Assembly (NCBI GenBank): GCA_014381785.1
Contig: JACNKZ010000029.1
Location: forward strand, 1-55,106
Length of the DNA: 55,106 nucleotides
From: Kiritimatiellota bacterium
Lineage (GTDB): Bacteria > Verrucomicrobiota > Kiritimatiellia > Kiritimatiellales > Tichowtungiaceae
Reading direction: 5' to 3'
Position numbers and translations under genes: made by a program. Below the pieces are notes generated by a model that ran no database searches, was not told the DNA's origin, and saw only the letters and a list, made by a program, of their open reading frames with translations. Every line of letters starts with the position of its first letter. Within the stretch, counting starts at the first letter, position 1. Of the stretch, positions 1-10,113 are shown in pieces.

Positions 1-302
1 TGATCGAGTTCGAAGCGAGCGAAAAACAGATCGATATCGAAAAAGAAGAGCTGCGTAAGAAGCTCAACATCAGCGTCAACGAAATTGAGCTCAGCGTTCG
101 CGCTGCCAACTGCCTCAACAACGCTAACATCACCACCGTCGGTGAGCTGGCGCAGAAAACCGAGGCTGAAATGCTCAAATACCGTAACTTTGGTAAAAAA
201 TCGCTGAACGAAATCAAGCAGAAGATTATCGATATGGGTCTGTCGCTCGGCATGACCTTTGATGCCGACCTGCTGAATCCGCCGGCCAAAGATTTTGAAT
301 AA
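1..302 (+). CDS. rpoA: DNA-directed RNA polymerase subunit alpha, C-terminal part
   Basis: The gene is cut by the left window edge; the reading frame starts at base 3 and ends with TAA at 300-302. The visible part is the alpha C-terminal domain, which binds UP-element DNA and activators. The protein reads through [17 protein letters not shown] and [16 protein letters not shown], the two helix-hairpin-helix segments that are hallmarks of alpha-CTD. It is followed 23 bases later by rplQ, the standard rpoA-rplQ order at the end of a bacterial ribosomal protein operon. Identification is secure; only the N-terminal assembly domain is missing, because of the window boundary. Confidence 0.96.
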   Translation, partial: IEFEASEKQIDIEKEELRKKLNISVNEIELSVRAANCLNNANITTVGELAQKTEAEMLKYRNFGKKSLNEIKQKIIDMGLSLGMTFDADLLNPPAKDFE

Positions 303-325
303 TCTGAAAAGTAGAAGGACATCTC

Positions 326-706
326 ATGAGACATCGCGTTAAAAAAATTAAACTCGGACGCCGCGGCGCGCACCGTGACTCCATGCTGGCCAATATGGTC
401 TGCAGCCTGATCAACGAGCGCCGCATTAAAACCACGCTTTCCAAAGCGAAAGTGGTGGCTCCGATGGCCGACAAAATGGTCACGCTGGGTAAAAAGGGAA
501 CGCTGGCAGCACGCCGCAATGCGCTTTCCAAATTGAAACAGGAAGCGTCCGTTAAAGTGCTGTTTGAAGAAATCGCACCGGGATTCGCCAGCCGCTCAGG
601 CGGTTACACGCGAATCACTAAACTCGGACCGCGCATGAGCGATGCTTCCGAGATGGCAATTCTTGAATGGGTGGAAGCCGCTGAACCGGCCGCCGCCGAA
701 AAGTAA
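326..706 (+). CDS. rplQ: 50S ribosomal protein L17
   Basis: This 126-residue protein matches L17 along its length: MRHRVKKIKLGRR at the N-terminus, then HRDSMLANMVCSLI and a C-terminal GGYTRITKLGPRMSDAS segment. L17 binds 23S rRNA in the large subunit. An AGAAGGA Shine-Dalgarno sequence precedes the ATG. It directly follows rpoA and is itself followed by a strong intrinsic terminator, so it is the last gene of the operon. The C-terminus is slightly Ala/Glu-rich (AAEPAAAEK), a normal variation in this family. Confidence 0.97.
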   Translation: MRHRVKKIKLGRRGAHRDSMLANMVCSLINERRIKTTLSKAKVVAPMADKMVTLGKKGTLAARRNALSKLKQEASVKVLFEEIAPGFASRSGGYTRITKLGPRMSDASEMAILEWVEAAEPAAAEK

Positions 707-725
707 ATCGGAGATTGCCGATGAT

Positions 726-765
726 GAAAAAGACCTCTTAGCAGAATGCTTAGAGGTCTTTTTTT
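726..765 (+). terminator. Intrinsic terminator after rplQ
   Basis: A stem of about 11 base pairs (AAAAGACCTCT paired with AGAGGTCTTTT) is followed by a T run. It ends the rpoA-rplQ transcript and separates it from pta. Confidence 0.9.
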
Positions 766-803
766 GTTTCTGTGGGAACGGGAGAAAGAATAGGTTAAAC
801 AAG

Positions 804-1787
804 ATGAGTCGCAGTGCATTTATTACAGAGATTATTGAAAAGGCCAAAGCCGACCCGCGCACCATCGTGCTGCCGGAAGGTGCGGATGAGCGGATAACGG
901 ATGCCGCCAACGCGATTGTGGCCGAAGGCATCGCCAACGTGATTGTTCTGGGGGACGACACCGTTGCCGCGCGTGCCAACCCCGGCGTCACCGTGGTGAA
1001 TCCGGCAACATCCGAGAAGCTCGATGACTACGCCCAGGCATTTTATGAGCTCCGCAAAGCCAAGGGCATGACCCTTGAGAAAGCCAAAGAGATTCTGCAG
1101 AGCGAAGTGAACTATTTCGGCATGATGATGGTGCAGTGCGGCGATGCCGACGGACTCGTCTCCGGTGCGGCCCATTCCACGGCCGATACCGTGCGCCCCG
1201 CGCTTCAAATCATTAAGGGTGCCCGCAAAGGCGGGATGGTTTCCTCACTGTTTTTCATGGTTTGCAACGGAACCGCCTATATCTTTTCCGACAGCGGATT
1301 AGTTGAGAATCCCGATGCGGATCAACTGGCGCAAATTGCCGTGCAGAGCGCACAAACCGCCAACCAGTTCGGTTTGCCGGCCAGAGTGGCGATGCTTTCG
1401 TATTCGACGAAGGGATCGGCCTGCAACCCGCTGGTGGATAAAGTGGTGGAGGCGACCGCAAAAGCGAAGCAAATCATCGCTGATGAATTTTCCGATCAGG
1501 GAATTGAGCTCGACGGGGAATTTCAGCTCGATGCGGCTATTGTGCCGTCTGTGGCGGCCTCCAAAGCTCCGGATAGCGACGTCGCAGGAAAAGCTCGCGT
1601 TTTGATCTTCCCGGATCTTAACGCCGGCAATATCGGCTACAAGCTCGTCCAGCGTCTTGGCGGTGCCGAGGCCTACGGTCCGATTCTGCAAGGGCTCAAC
1701 AAGCCCGTTAACGACCTTTCTCGCGGATGTTCCACTGAAGATATTGTAGGGGTTATCGCTGTGACAGCGGTTCAGTCGTTGGGCTGA
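804..1787 (+). CDS. pta: Phosphate acetyltransferase
   Basis: This 327-residue protein interconverts acetyl-CoA and acetyl phosphate. I chose ATG 804, which gives MSRSAFITEIIEKAKADPR and then IVLPEGADERI, a typical short Pta N-terminus; a longer open frame upstream crosses the rplQ terminator and is not used. Family motifs seen include DGLVSGAAHSTADTVRPALQ and the C-terminal GGAEAYGPILQGLNKPVNDLSRGCS. Length matches the short, single-domain Pta class without the P-loop/DRTGG N-terminal domain. It lies 69 bases ahead of ackA, separated by a small hairpin, so the two form the acetate/ATP fermentation pathway. Confidence 0.95.
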   Translation: MSRSAFITEIIEKAKADPRTIVLPEGADERITDAANAIVAEGIANVIVLGDDTVAARANPGVTVVNPATSEKLDDYAQAFYELRKAKGMTLEKAKEILQSEVNYFGMMMVQCGDADGLVSGAAHSTADTVRPALQIIKGARKGGMVSSLFFMVCNGTAYIFSDSGLVENPDADQLAQIAVQSAQTANQFGLPARVAMLSYSTKGSACNPLVDKVVEATAKAKQIIADEFSDQGIELDGEFQLDAAIVPSVAASKAPDSDVAGKARVLIFPDLNAGNIGYKLVQRLGGAEAYGPILQGLNKPVNDLSRGCSTEDIVGVIAVTAVQSLG

Positions 1788-1803
1788 TAAATTTATTTGG
1801 AAT

Positions 1804-1831
1804 GCGGTGATCAGGTAATGTCCATCACCGC
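1804..1831 (+). other. Intercistronic hairpin between pta and ackA
   Basis: GCGGTGAT at 1804-1811 pairs with ATCACCGC at 1824-1831. There is only a weak T run after it, so it may be an mRNA-stabilising or partial-termination stem that tunes pta versus ackA expression rather than a full terminator. Confidence 0.5.
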
Positions 1832-1856
1832 TTTAAGACACTAAGGAAAACTAAAA

Positions 1857-3056
1857 ATGAAAATTCTCGTGATTAATTCGGGATCCTCCTCGATCAAATA
1901 TAAACTCTATGAATCCACCGCCACCGACGGCGACTTCGGTGTGCTGGCGCAGGGGGGAGCAGACCGCATCGGCATTTCCGGAGCCAGCGTAGACTGCAAG
2001 CGCGACGGCAAAGAGCGCGAGCATGTCTATCTTGACCTGCCCGACCATAAAAAAGCCATCAACGCGATTTTCCAGATGCTGACCGATCCGGAAAAGGGAT
2101 CCCTCGCGCGCCTCAGTGATCTGGCCGGTGTGGGTCACCGCGTTGTGCATGGCGGGGAGGACTTCTCCAAATCCGTTTTGATCGATGGTGATGTAGTCAA
2201 AGCGATCCGCGACAACTCCGTACTGGCCCCGCTGCACAACCCACCCAATCTGATGGGGATTCAGGCTGTCTATGAACTGGTTCCTGACATGAAGCAGGTC
2301 GCGGTGTTCGATACCGCAACCCACCAGACCATGCCGCCTAAGGCCTATCTGTATGGCTTACCAAAAACGCAATATACCACCCACAAGATCCGCCGGTATG
2401 GGTTCCACGGAACCTCCCACGGCTACGTGGCTCAAAAAGCGGCTGATCAGCTGGGCAAACCGATTGAAGAGCTGAAACTCATCACCTGCCATCTCGGTAA
2501 CGGTGGATCCATCACCGCGTTTGACGGCGGAAAATCGGTCGATACCTCAATGGGCATGACTCCGCTGGCGGGTATCCTTATGGGAACCCGTTGCGGCGAT
2601 CTCGACCCCTATATTCCGCTACACATTATGCAGACACAGGATATGACCATTGATGAGGTCGGCTCTCTAATGAACAAGCAGGGCGGATTGCTCGGCCTGT
2701 GCGGAAACCGCGACATGCGGGATACCATGGCCGGCTATCACAAAGGACTCGAAGGCTGCACTCAGGCCATCGAAAAATTTGTGTATGAAATTCAAAAATA
2801 TATTGGGGCCTATACTGCCGCACTCAATGGAGTGGACGCCATTGTCTTCACCGCTGGAATAGGTGAAAACGAGCGCACCATCCGCAAAATGGTTCTCGAA
2901 AACTTCTGCTACCTCGGACTGCTGTTCGACGAGGAAGCCAACGAGACCCACGGTCCTGTCATTACGAAAGCCGAATCCAAAGTGACGGTTCTCGTGATTC
3001 ACACCGATGAAGAAAAAGTGATTGCCGCAGACACCTTTGAAATCCTCAACGGATAA
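1857..3056 (+). CDS. ackA: Acetate kinase
   Basis: This 399-residue protein makes ATP and acetate from acetyl phosphate. The N-terminal MKILVINSGSSSIKYKLY is the ASKHA phosphate-binding loop signature; VGHRVVHGG, RRYGFHGTSHGYV, HLGNGGS and FTAGIGENE are the other acetate-kinase motifs. An AAGGAAA Shine-Dalgarno site precedes the ATG. It follows pta in the same orientation, and the orn start lies four bases after its stop, suggesting co-transcription of all three. Length is normal for the family. Confidence 0.97.
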   Translation: MKILVINSGSSSIKYKLYESTATDGDFGVLAQGGADRIGISGASVDCKRDGKEREHVYLDLPDHKKAINAIFQMLTDPEKGSLARLSDLAGVGHRVVHGGEDFSKSVLIDGDVVKAIRDNSVLAPLHNPPNLMGIQAVYELVPDMKQVAVFDTATHQTMPPKAYLYGLPKTQYTTHKIRRYGFHGTSHGYVAQKAADQLGKPIEELKLITCHLGNGGSITAFDGGKSVDTSMGMTPLAGILMGTRCGDLDPYIPLHIMQTQDMTIDEVGSLMNKQGGLLGLCGNRDMRDTMAGYHKGLEGCTQAIEKFVYEIQKYIGAYTAALNGVDAIVFTAGIGENERTIRKMVLENFCYLGLLFDEEANETHGPVITKAESKVTVLVIHTDEEKVIAADTFEILNG

Positions 3057-3060
3057 CTTT

Positions 3061-3672
3061 ATGAAAAAAATCCCCTCCACAGCGTATGTCTGGTTCGACA
3101 CCGAGTTTACCTCACTGGACCTGGATGAAGCGCAACTGCTGCAGGTCTCCGTCATGCTGACGGATAAAGACCTTAAGCGGCTCACGCCGCCGGAGGAGGA
3201 CATCAATATCTACGTCCGGGTGGCCGACGGCGTGCCGCTCAGCCCCTGGGTGCAGAAAAACCTGCCCGATCTCGTTAAAAAATGCCGCTCCCGTTCCGCC
3301 GTGCCGATTGAAGAGATCGACGAAAAGCTCACCGCCTTCATCGACCGCTGGTGCGACACGCCCACCAAGACCATCAAGAAACGTCCGCTGATGGCCGGGA
3401 ACAGTGTTCACAACGACTGGATTCTGGCGCGCAAATTCTTCCCGAAATTCATTAATCGCCTTCATTATCGTCTGCTCGACGTCTCCACTCTCAAAGTGCA
3501 GTGGCTCGACCTAACCGACGGCGTGGAATTTGATAAAAACGACGAAAAAAACGTCAAAAAATATTTTCCGGAAGCCGACCTGCGCCGCCTGCGTCAGCAC
3601 GATGCCTACTACGACATCGTCGCCTCCGCCGCCGAGCTCGCCTATTACCGCGAACATCTCTTACAGCGGTAG
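3061..3672 (+). CDS. orn: Oligoribonuclease / DEDDh 3'-5' exoribonuclease
   Basis: This 203-residue protein is of the Orn type, which degrades very short RNAs (nanoRNA) to mononucleotides. The ATG at 3061 was chosen because it sits just after ackA; the longer open frame overlaps ackA. Visible motifs: Exo I as WFDTEFTSLD (D-x-E), Exo II around GNSVHNDWILARKFFP, and Exo III as RQHDAYYDIVASAAELAYYR with the catalytic His and Asp. The closing YYREHLLQ resembles the Orn C-terminus. The family is clear; whether nanoRNA is the true substrate is inferred. Confidence 0.85.
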   Translation: MKKIPSTAYVWFDTEFTSLDLDEAQLLQVSVMLTDKDLKRLTPPEEDINIYVRVADGVPLSPWVQKNLPDLVKKCRSRSAVPIEEIDEKLTAFIDRWCDTPTKTIKKRPLMAGNSVHNDWILARKFFPKFINRLHYRLLDVSTLKVQWLDLTDGVEFDKNDEKNVKKYFPEADLRRLRQHDAYYDIVASAAELAYYREHLLQR

Positions 3673-3986
3673 AGGATCGTCATAAAAGCTGATTTTATTA
3701 GAAAATTTCAACACTGTCCCATACGTTTAAACGTATGAGAGAATTTTCCAATGGTTGGGAAATTTGATCCCTGGCCCCTGGCTCCTGTTCCCTGCTATTC
3801 AGCCGGTTTTTTGGAGAGGCTGTCCTGCATTTTGCTTTCGAACTCGTCGAGGCGGGGGGCAGGGTTTGGAAAGATAATTGAGTACAGGCTCAGCCTGTTT
3901 TCTAATGTTTGGAATTTTCAATCATCGGCCGGGCGTGCTAGCGTCTTTTTCTCTTTTGAAAACGAAAACGATGAAGCATCTGAAGC
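3673..3986. other. Intergenic region orn-thyA with palindromes
   Basis: No convincing gene: a 79-codon open frame (3751-3990) lacks a ribosome site and has no recognisable sequence. The stretch holds a perfect 18-base palindrome (3720-3737), a degenerate copy of the TTTCCAA/TTGGAAA repeat (3745-3762), and a partial composite repeat with CAGGCTCAGCCTG followed by a second degenerate half (about 3885-3918). The thyA promoter is presumably within 3900-3980. Confidence 0.6.
3720..3737. promoter_or_regulatory. Perfect 18-base palindrome
   Basis: CATACGTTTAAACGTATG is perfectly self-complementary. It lies 48 bases after the orn stop and has no T run after it, so it looks more like an operator or a stem-forming element than an intrinsic terminator. 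The function is unknown. Confidence 0.4.
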
Positions 3987-4859
3987 ATGAATATTGATCA
4001 GGTATACAAACAGGTTGTTGAAAAGGTCCTTCGCGAGGGGACTAGGAAAACGAACCGGACGGCCACGGAGTCCCTTTCCGTTAGCGGCTGTATGATTGAT
4101 TACGACATGGCCAATGGCTTCCCGCTGCTCACGACCAAAAAGATGGCGTGGAAGACCCTCCGGGTTGAATTAGAGGGATTCATCAAAGGCGTAACCGACA
4201 AATCGTGGTTTCAGGAGCGAGGTTGCAAAATTTGGAACGAGTGGTGCACGCCAGCCAAGGTGCCTTACGGCCACGACGAGGAAACGCTGAACGCTATGGC
4301 TGAGGAAAAAGACCTCGGGCCGATCTACGGCTTCCAGTGGCGTAATTTTAACGGCCAGTATCAATTCGGAGCCGAAAATTTCAGCGGCGGCATCGATCAG
4401 TTGGCCCATGCGATTGAGACTCTGAAGACCCATCCGAACAGCCGTCGCATTCTGGTGAATTCCTGGAATCCGCAGCAACTCGACCAGATGGCGCTGGTCC
4501 CGTGCCACTATTCCTATCAGTTGCTCTGCAACGAGGGTGTGCTGGACCTGCTCTGGAACCAGCGGTCGTGCGATATTTTCCTCGGTATTCCCTTCAATAT
4601 TGCTTCGTACGCCCTGCTGTTGGAGCTGATCGCCAAAGAGTGTGGCATGCAAGCCGGCAAGCTGATTGGCTTCCTCGGCGATGCCCACATTTATGTAAAT
4701 CATCAGGCTCAGCTGGATGAGCAGCTGAAGCGTGAGCCCTATGCTCCGCCGACGCTGATCCTGGAAGGCTACGACTCGATCTTCGATTGGGAGTGGCAAC
4801 ATGCCACACTCAAGGGCTATGAATGCCATCCCACCATCAAAGGCGAGGTAGCGGTTTAA
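3987..4859 (+). CDS. thyA: Thymidylate synthase
   Basis: This 290-residue protein converts dUMP and methylene-tetrahydrofolate to dTMP and dihydrofolate. The catalytic cysteine is in ALVPCHYSYQL; the phosphate-binding and folate motifs QRSCDIFLGIPFNIASYA and FLGDAHIYVNH are present, as are NGFPLLTTKK and GPIYGFQWRNF. It is slightly longer than the E. coli type (264 residues). Its TAA overlaps the ATG of folA by one base, so dihydrofolate made here is recycled by a co-translated partner. Confidence 0.97.
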   Translation: MNIDQVYKQVVEKVLREGTRKTNRTATESLSVSGCMIDYDMANGFPLLTTKKMAWKTLRVELEGFIKGVTDKSWFQERGCKIWNEWCTPAKVPYGHDEETLNAMAEEKDLGPIYGFQWRNFNGQYQFGAENFSGGIDQLAHAIETLKTHPNSRRILVNSWNPQQLDQMALVPCHYSYQLLCNEGVLDLLWNQRSCDIFLGIPFNIASYALLLELIAKECGMQAGKLIGFLGDAHIYVNHQAQLDEQLKREPYAPPTLILEGYDSIFDWEWQHATLKGYECHPTIKGEVAV

Positions 4860-5302
4860 TGATTGCGATTGTTGCCCGGTCTAAAAACGGAGTCATCGGC
4901 AAAGATGGTGGCCTCCCGTGGCGCTGTAAAGGCGATCTGCAGTTTTTTAAGCGCACCACGATGGGTCGGAAAATCGTCGTCGGCCGCACGACCTTTGAAG
5001 GTCTTCCGCCGCTGAAAGGGCGCGAACTTTTTGTGCTGACCCGTAATCCGGACGCACATTTTGAAGGGGCTACCGCCGTTTCCGGCCCAGCTGATATTCC
5101 GGCTGATGCGATTGTCTGCGGCGGTGCGGCGATTTATGACCTGTTGATTCCGCAGTGCGACCAGCTGCTGGTGACCACGTTGAAAAAAGAGGTCGAGGGG
5201 GATACCTTCTTCAATGGCCAATGGCTGGAAGGTTTTGAACCGGTGGAAACGATAGAAGAGACCGATGAATATTCGATCGTTTCCTACAGCAGATCGGTCT
5301 GA
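4859..5302 (+). CDS. folA: Dihydrofolate reductase
   Basis: This 147-residue protein reduces dihydrofolate with NADPH, completing the thymidylate cycle with ThyA. Motifs: MIAIVARSKNGVIGKDGGLPW (glycine-rich loop and substrate region), TTMGRKIVVGRTTFE and VCGGAAIYDLLIPQCDQL. The start is set by the TAATG overlap with thyA; the longer open frame begins inside thyA. It is a compact DHFR, a little shorter than the 159-residue E. coli enzyme. Confidence 0.95.
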   Translation: MIAIVARSKNGVIGKDGGLPWRCKGDLQFFKRTTMGRKIVVGRTTFEGLPPLKGRELFVLTRNPDAHFEGATAVSGPADIPADAIVCGGAAIYDLLIPQCDQLLVTTLKKEVEGDTFFNGQWLEGFEPVETIEETDEYSIVSYSRSV

Positions 5303-5320
5303 TCAACGTGCCTGTTTTTA

Positions 5321-5391
5321 GACAGGATAACAGGATCGACATGATTCCTTTTTTGAAGGGGAGTCGATCCCGTCCATCCTGTTATCCTGTC
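5321..5391. repeat. Inverted repeat of the ATCCTGTTATCCTGTC family
   Basis: GACAGGATAACAGGAT at 5321-5336 is exactly complementary to 5376-5391. Neither arm is followed by a T run on its own strand, so it is not a simple terminator. Related pairs occur at 25257-25317 and 40748-40897. Confidence 0.8.
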
Positions 5392-5461
5392 AAAAAAACG
5401 TTCCTGTTCTGACAGATCTCTCCTTTGGTTTGATGAAAAGCCGAAAAATCTGAACCGACGG

Positions 5462-5514
5462 TTGACATTTTATCCTCAAAGCGCATCATGTCGCATCAGT
5501 TAGGTGATGCGCTT
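5462..5514 (+). promoter_or_regulatory. TTGACA box and inverted repeat before the integrase remnant
   Basis: TTGACA at 5462 resembles a -35 box. Downstream, AAGCGCATCA (5479-5488) and TGATGCGCTT (5505-5514) form a 10-base inverted repeat that ends directly at the ATG of the remnant at 5515. It could be the promoter/operator of the former integrase gene, now reading into the aldolase gene. No good -10 box was found. Confidence 0.4.
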
Positions 5515-5703
5515 ATGGGTACATTTGAAGGAACAGGAATCAAAAACTTAAAAATCCGGGGCGGAGTATACTACTGGCGCCAGAAGATTGACGGGGTCCA
5601 GTTCTCTGAATCACTTCAGACCGGAGATCAGGACGAGGCCCTAAAGCGCATGGCGGAGAAAGTGGAGGCCGTGAAGAGCGGCGCAGTTTTAAAGGAGAGA
5701 AAA
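5515..5703 (+). pseudogene. Integrase N-terminal (arm-binding) fragment fused in frame ahead of the aldolase gene
   Basis: The frame from ATG 5515 reads GTGIKNLKIRGGVYYWRQK, then FSESLQTGDQDEALKRMAEK. This is the pattern of the arm-type DNA-binding domain at the start of tyrosine recombinases (a short basic beta-sheet with a VYYW/SLxTxDxxEAL signature). The core-binding and catalytic domains are absent. The frame runs without a stop straight into the aldolase. Because a strong Shine-Dalgarno site sits just before the aldolase ATG at 5704, I treat this part as a remnant. A 389-residue fusion protein cannot be excluded. Confidence 0.6.
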
Positions 5704-6684
5704 ATGACGAAACAAAAAGATATCAGCGCCGAATCGATTGATTACTGGCCGCAAATCAAAGTGCTCGACTGTACAATCCGCGACGGCGGGCTGATGAATA
5801 ATCATCAGTTCAGTAATGAATTTGTGAAAAAAGTCCATCAGTCGCTGGTGGCCTCGGGTGTGGATTATATGGAAATCGGCTACAAGGCCGACAAAAAGCT
5901 GTTCAGCCCCGATGAATACGGTCCGTGGAAATCCTGCACCGAAGACGATCTGAACCGCTTTTTCGGCGACGAAGATCCCGGGCTCAAAGTCAGTGTGCTG
6001 TGCGACATCGGCCGCACCGACGAGGACGACATTAAGCAGGCTGACCAGAGCGTAATCGATTTGATCCGTGTCGCCTGCTACATTCATCAGATTCCCGCCG
6101 CGTTGGAGATGGTGCGCATGGCCAAAGCCAAGGGCTACGAAACCTCCGTCAACCTGATGGCGATTTCCACCGTGCCGGAATTCGAACTGAACAAAGGGTT
6201 GGAGATGATCGGAAAATGTCAGGAAGCCGATATGCTCTACCTGGTCGACAGCTTCGGTTCACTCTACTATGAGCAGATCGAAGACCTCATGCGCCGCTAC
6301 CTCGGCGCGATGGAGCACGGTCAGCAGATCGGCATTCACGCCCACAATAACCAGCAGATGGCGTATGTGAACACCATCTGCTGCGCGATCAACGGGGCGA
6401 CGATGATCGACTCCACCATCGACGGCCTTGGCCGCGGCGCGGGCAACTGCCCGACCGAGCTGTTGCTCGGTTTCCTGCGCAACCCGAAATTCCATCAGCG
6501 CCCGATCATCGAAGCGGTTGAAAAGCTGATGGTTCCGCTACGCAAGGAAATTGACTGGGGCTACAGCGTGCCCTACATGATCACCGGTCAGATGAACGAG
6601 CACCCCCGATCAGCCATCAAACTGCGTGAAAGCGAAAAGAAAAACGACTTCGTTGCCTTCTACGACGAAATGCACGATCAGTAA
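5704..6684 (+). CDS. DRE-TIM (HMG-CoA lyase-like) aldolase-family protein
   Basis: This 326-residue metal-dependent TIM-barrel protein reads IKVLDCTIRDGGLMNNHQF (the T-R-D-G metal/substrate motif, equivalent to the DmpG/HMGL DxTLRDG). Later come IGIHAHNNQQMAYVN, with the HxHN metal-ligand pair, and GLGRGAGNCPTE. These point to the family of 4-hydroxy-2-oxovalerate aldolase, HMG-CoA lyase and isopropylmalate synthase. The substrate is not evident and no pathway partners are adjacent. Start choice: AAAGGAGAG lies 6 bases before ATG 5704. A terminator follows. The upstream in-frame sequence is an integrase fragment. Confidence 0.82.
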   Translation: MTKQKDISAESIDYWPQIKVLDCTIRDGGLMNNHQFSNEFVKKVHQSLVASGVDYMEIGYKADKKLFSPDEYGPWKSCTEDDLNRFFGDEDPGLKVSVLCDIGRTDEDDIKQADQSVIDLIRVACYIHQIPAALEMVRMAKAKGYETSVNLMAISTVPEFELNKGLEMIGKCQEADMLYLVDSFGSLYYEQIEDLMRRYLGAMEHGQQIGIHAHNNQQMAYVNTICCAINGATMIDSTIDGLGRGAGNCPTELLLGFLRNPKFHQRPIIEAVEKLMVPLRKEIDWGYSVPYMITGQMNEHPRSAIKLRESEKKNDFVAFYDEMHDQ

Positions 6685-6704
6685 AATCCGCAGAAGCGAA
6701 TTTT

Positions 6705-6738
6705 GAAGCCCCTGCTTGCAAAAGGCGGGGGCTTTTTT
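6705..6738 (+). terminator. Intrinsic terminator after the aldolase gene
   Basis: AAGCCCCTGC pairs with GCGGGGGCTT (one G-T pair), followed by a run of seven T. It isolates the gene from the tRNA downstream. Confidence 0.9.
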
Positions 6739-6760
6739 TATCTTCTGTGCTTCTCACCTT

Positions 6761-6847
6761 GCCGGGGTGGCGGAATTGGTAGACGCACGGGACTCAAAAT
6801 CCCGCGCTGGCAACAGCGTGAGGGTTCGATTCCCTCCCTCGGCACCA
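6761..6847 (+). tRNA. tRNA-Leu (anticodon CAA)
   Basis: This 87-base class II tRNA has acceptor GCCGGGG pairing with CCTCGGC, an encoded CCA, anticodon stem CGGGA/TCCCG with loop CTCAAAA giving CAA, an extended variable arm, and TTCGATT in the T loop. It decodes UUG. Terminator and tRNA are only about 20 bases apart, and an integrase remnant lies about 1 kb upstream. tRNA genes are frequent integration targets, but no attachment repeat was seen here. Confidence 0.96.
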
Positions 6848-6851
6848 GCCT

Positions 6852-8994
<2,143 letters not shown>

Positions 8995-9960
8995 CTAGTC
9001 GGTTTTGAGGTAGTTTTTCATGTACCGTCCGATCACCTTGAGGTAGTTGGCGCGCTCAAATTCTTCCGGATTCGGGACGCCTCGTTGCCCCATGATGCCT
9101 TTAAACTCGCTGATCGACTCATATTCGTTCTTTTTCATCCAGCTCTCTAAATCGCGGATCAGGGCGCCGACATACGCGGGTCCATGCTGAAGCAGGGCCG
9201 AGGCGGTCATGACCGCATCGGCTCCGGCCAGCAGGTATTTGACCACTTCAGCACCCGATTGCACCCCCGTGGATGCGCCCAGTGAAGCGTTGATTGTGCC
9301 CTGCGTCATGGCGATCCAACGCAACGGCAGGCGGAGTTCCTCCGGTCCGCTCAGCGCCAGACTCGGCTCTATCTCCATGGCCACCAGATTAAAGTCCGGC
9401 TGATAGAACCGGTTAAAGAGAACGAGGGCGTCGATTCCCAGATGATCAAGCCGATGGATCATATTGCCGAGCGAGCTGAAATAGGGGCTCAGCTTCAGCG
9501 CCACCGGAATGTCTACGGCCTCTTTTACCGCCCGAACGATGTCGAAATGACGGCGCTCAATTTCCTGCCCGGTCATATCCGGGTTGGCGGCCACATTGTA
9601 GATATTGAGCTCCAGGCCCTGCGCGCCGGCATCCTGGATGTTGCGGGCATAGGTGATCCATCCATCGGTTGTGACGCCATTGAGACTTCCAATGATTGGA
9701 ATGCTGTGCCGGGCCACGGTTTTGTGCAACAGATCAAAATAGGCATCCGGCGAGACCGCATAGTCTTCGCCGCCGGGAAAGTAGGGGTGTTCGGCGCCGG
9801 GCTTTGTGATTTGTTCCTCGAAAAGAGAAAACATAACGACTGCCGCGGCACCGGCGTCAACCGCTTTTTGGAGCTCCTCCTCGCTCGCCGAAATCGGCGA
9901 GGAGGAAATAACCAGCGGATTCTTCAACGTCAGCCCCATGTATGTGGTGCGTAAATCCAT
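8995..9960 (-). CDS. Dihydroorotate dehydrogenase-like flavoprotein
   Basis: This 321-residue FMN-type TIM-barrel protein begins MDLRTTYMGLTLKNPLVISS, the DHODH-family N-terminus, followed by PIIGSLNGVTTDGW, LELNIYNVAANPDMTG and VALKLSPYFSSLGNM. A C-terminal GADAVMTASALLQHGPAY phosphate-binding segment is present. In pyrD the catalytic Cys/Ser lies within LNxSCPN; here the equivalent stretch is NIYNVAANP, so the canonical Cys is missing. This matches the group usually called DHODH-like, of unproven activity. It lies upstream of pyrG on the same strand, but 123 bases separate them. Confidence 0.8.
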   Translation of the reverse strand: MDLRTTYMGLTLKNPLVISSSPISASEEELQKAVDAGAAAVVMFSLFEEQITKPGAEHPYFPGGEDYAVSPDAYFDLLHKTVARHSIPIIGSLNGVTTDGWITYARNIQDAGAQGLELNIYNVAANPDMTGQEIERRHFDIVRAVKEAVDIPVALKLSPYFSSLGNMIHRLDHLGIDALVLFNRFYQPDFNLVAMEIEPSLALSGPEELRLPLRWIAMTQGTINASLGASTGVQSGAEVVKYLLAGADAVMTASALLQHGPAYVGALIRDLESWMKKNEYESISEFKGIMGQRGVPNPEEFERANYLKVIGRYMKNYLKTD

Positions 9961-10113
9961 ATGGTCACTTGCTGGGTGGTCGCTGATGAAATTTTTTAAA
10001 ACAGACGGTGTGAAACCCGAATGACGAAAAACCAAAATACCCAATCACACGGCAAGACAAAGCCTCAGATTCATTTGGGTGATTTGGATTTCGTCATTCC
10101 CGGTATTCCGGAT

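Noticed and set aside
3751-3990. 79-codon open frame between orn and thyA
   Set aside because: It has no ribosome site, contains degenerate repeats and has no recognisable sequence.
5321-5391. Intrinsic terminator for folA
   Set aside because: The stem is perfect but each 3' arm is followed by A or mixed bases rather than a T run, and similar pairs with 98-base spacers exist elsewhere.
6761-6847. tRNA-Leu as attachment site of the integrase remnant
   Set aside because: No duplicated tRNA 3' end was found on either side within the window.
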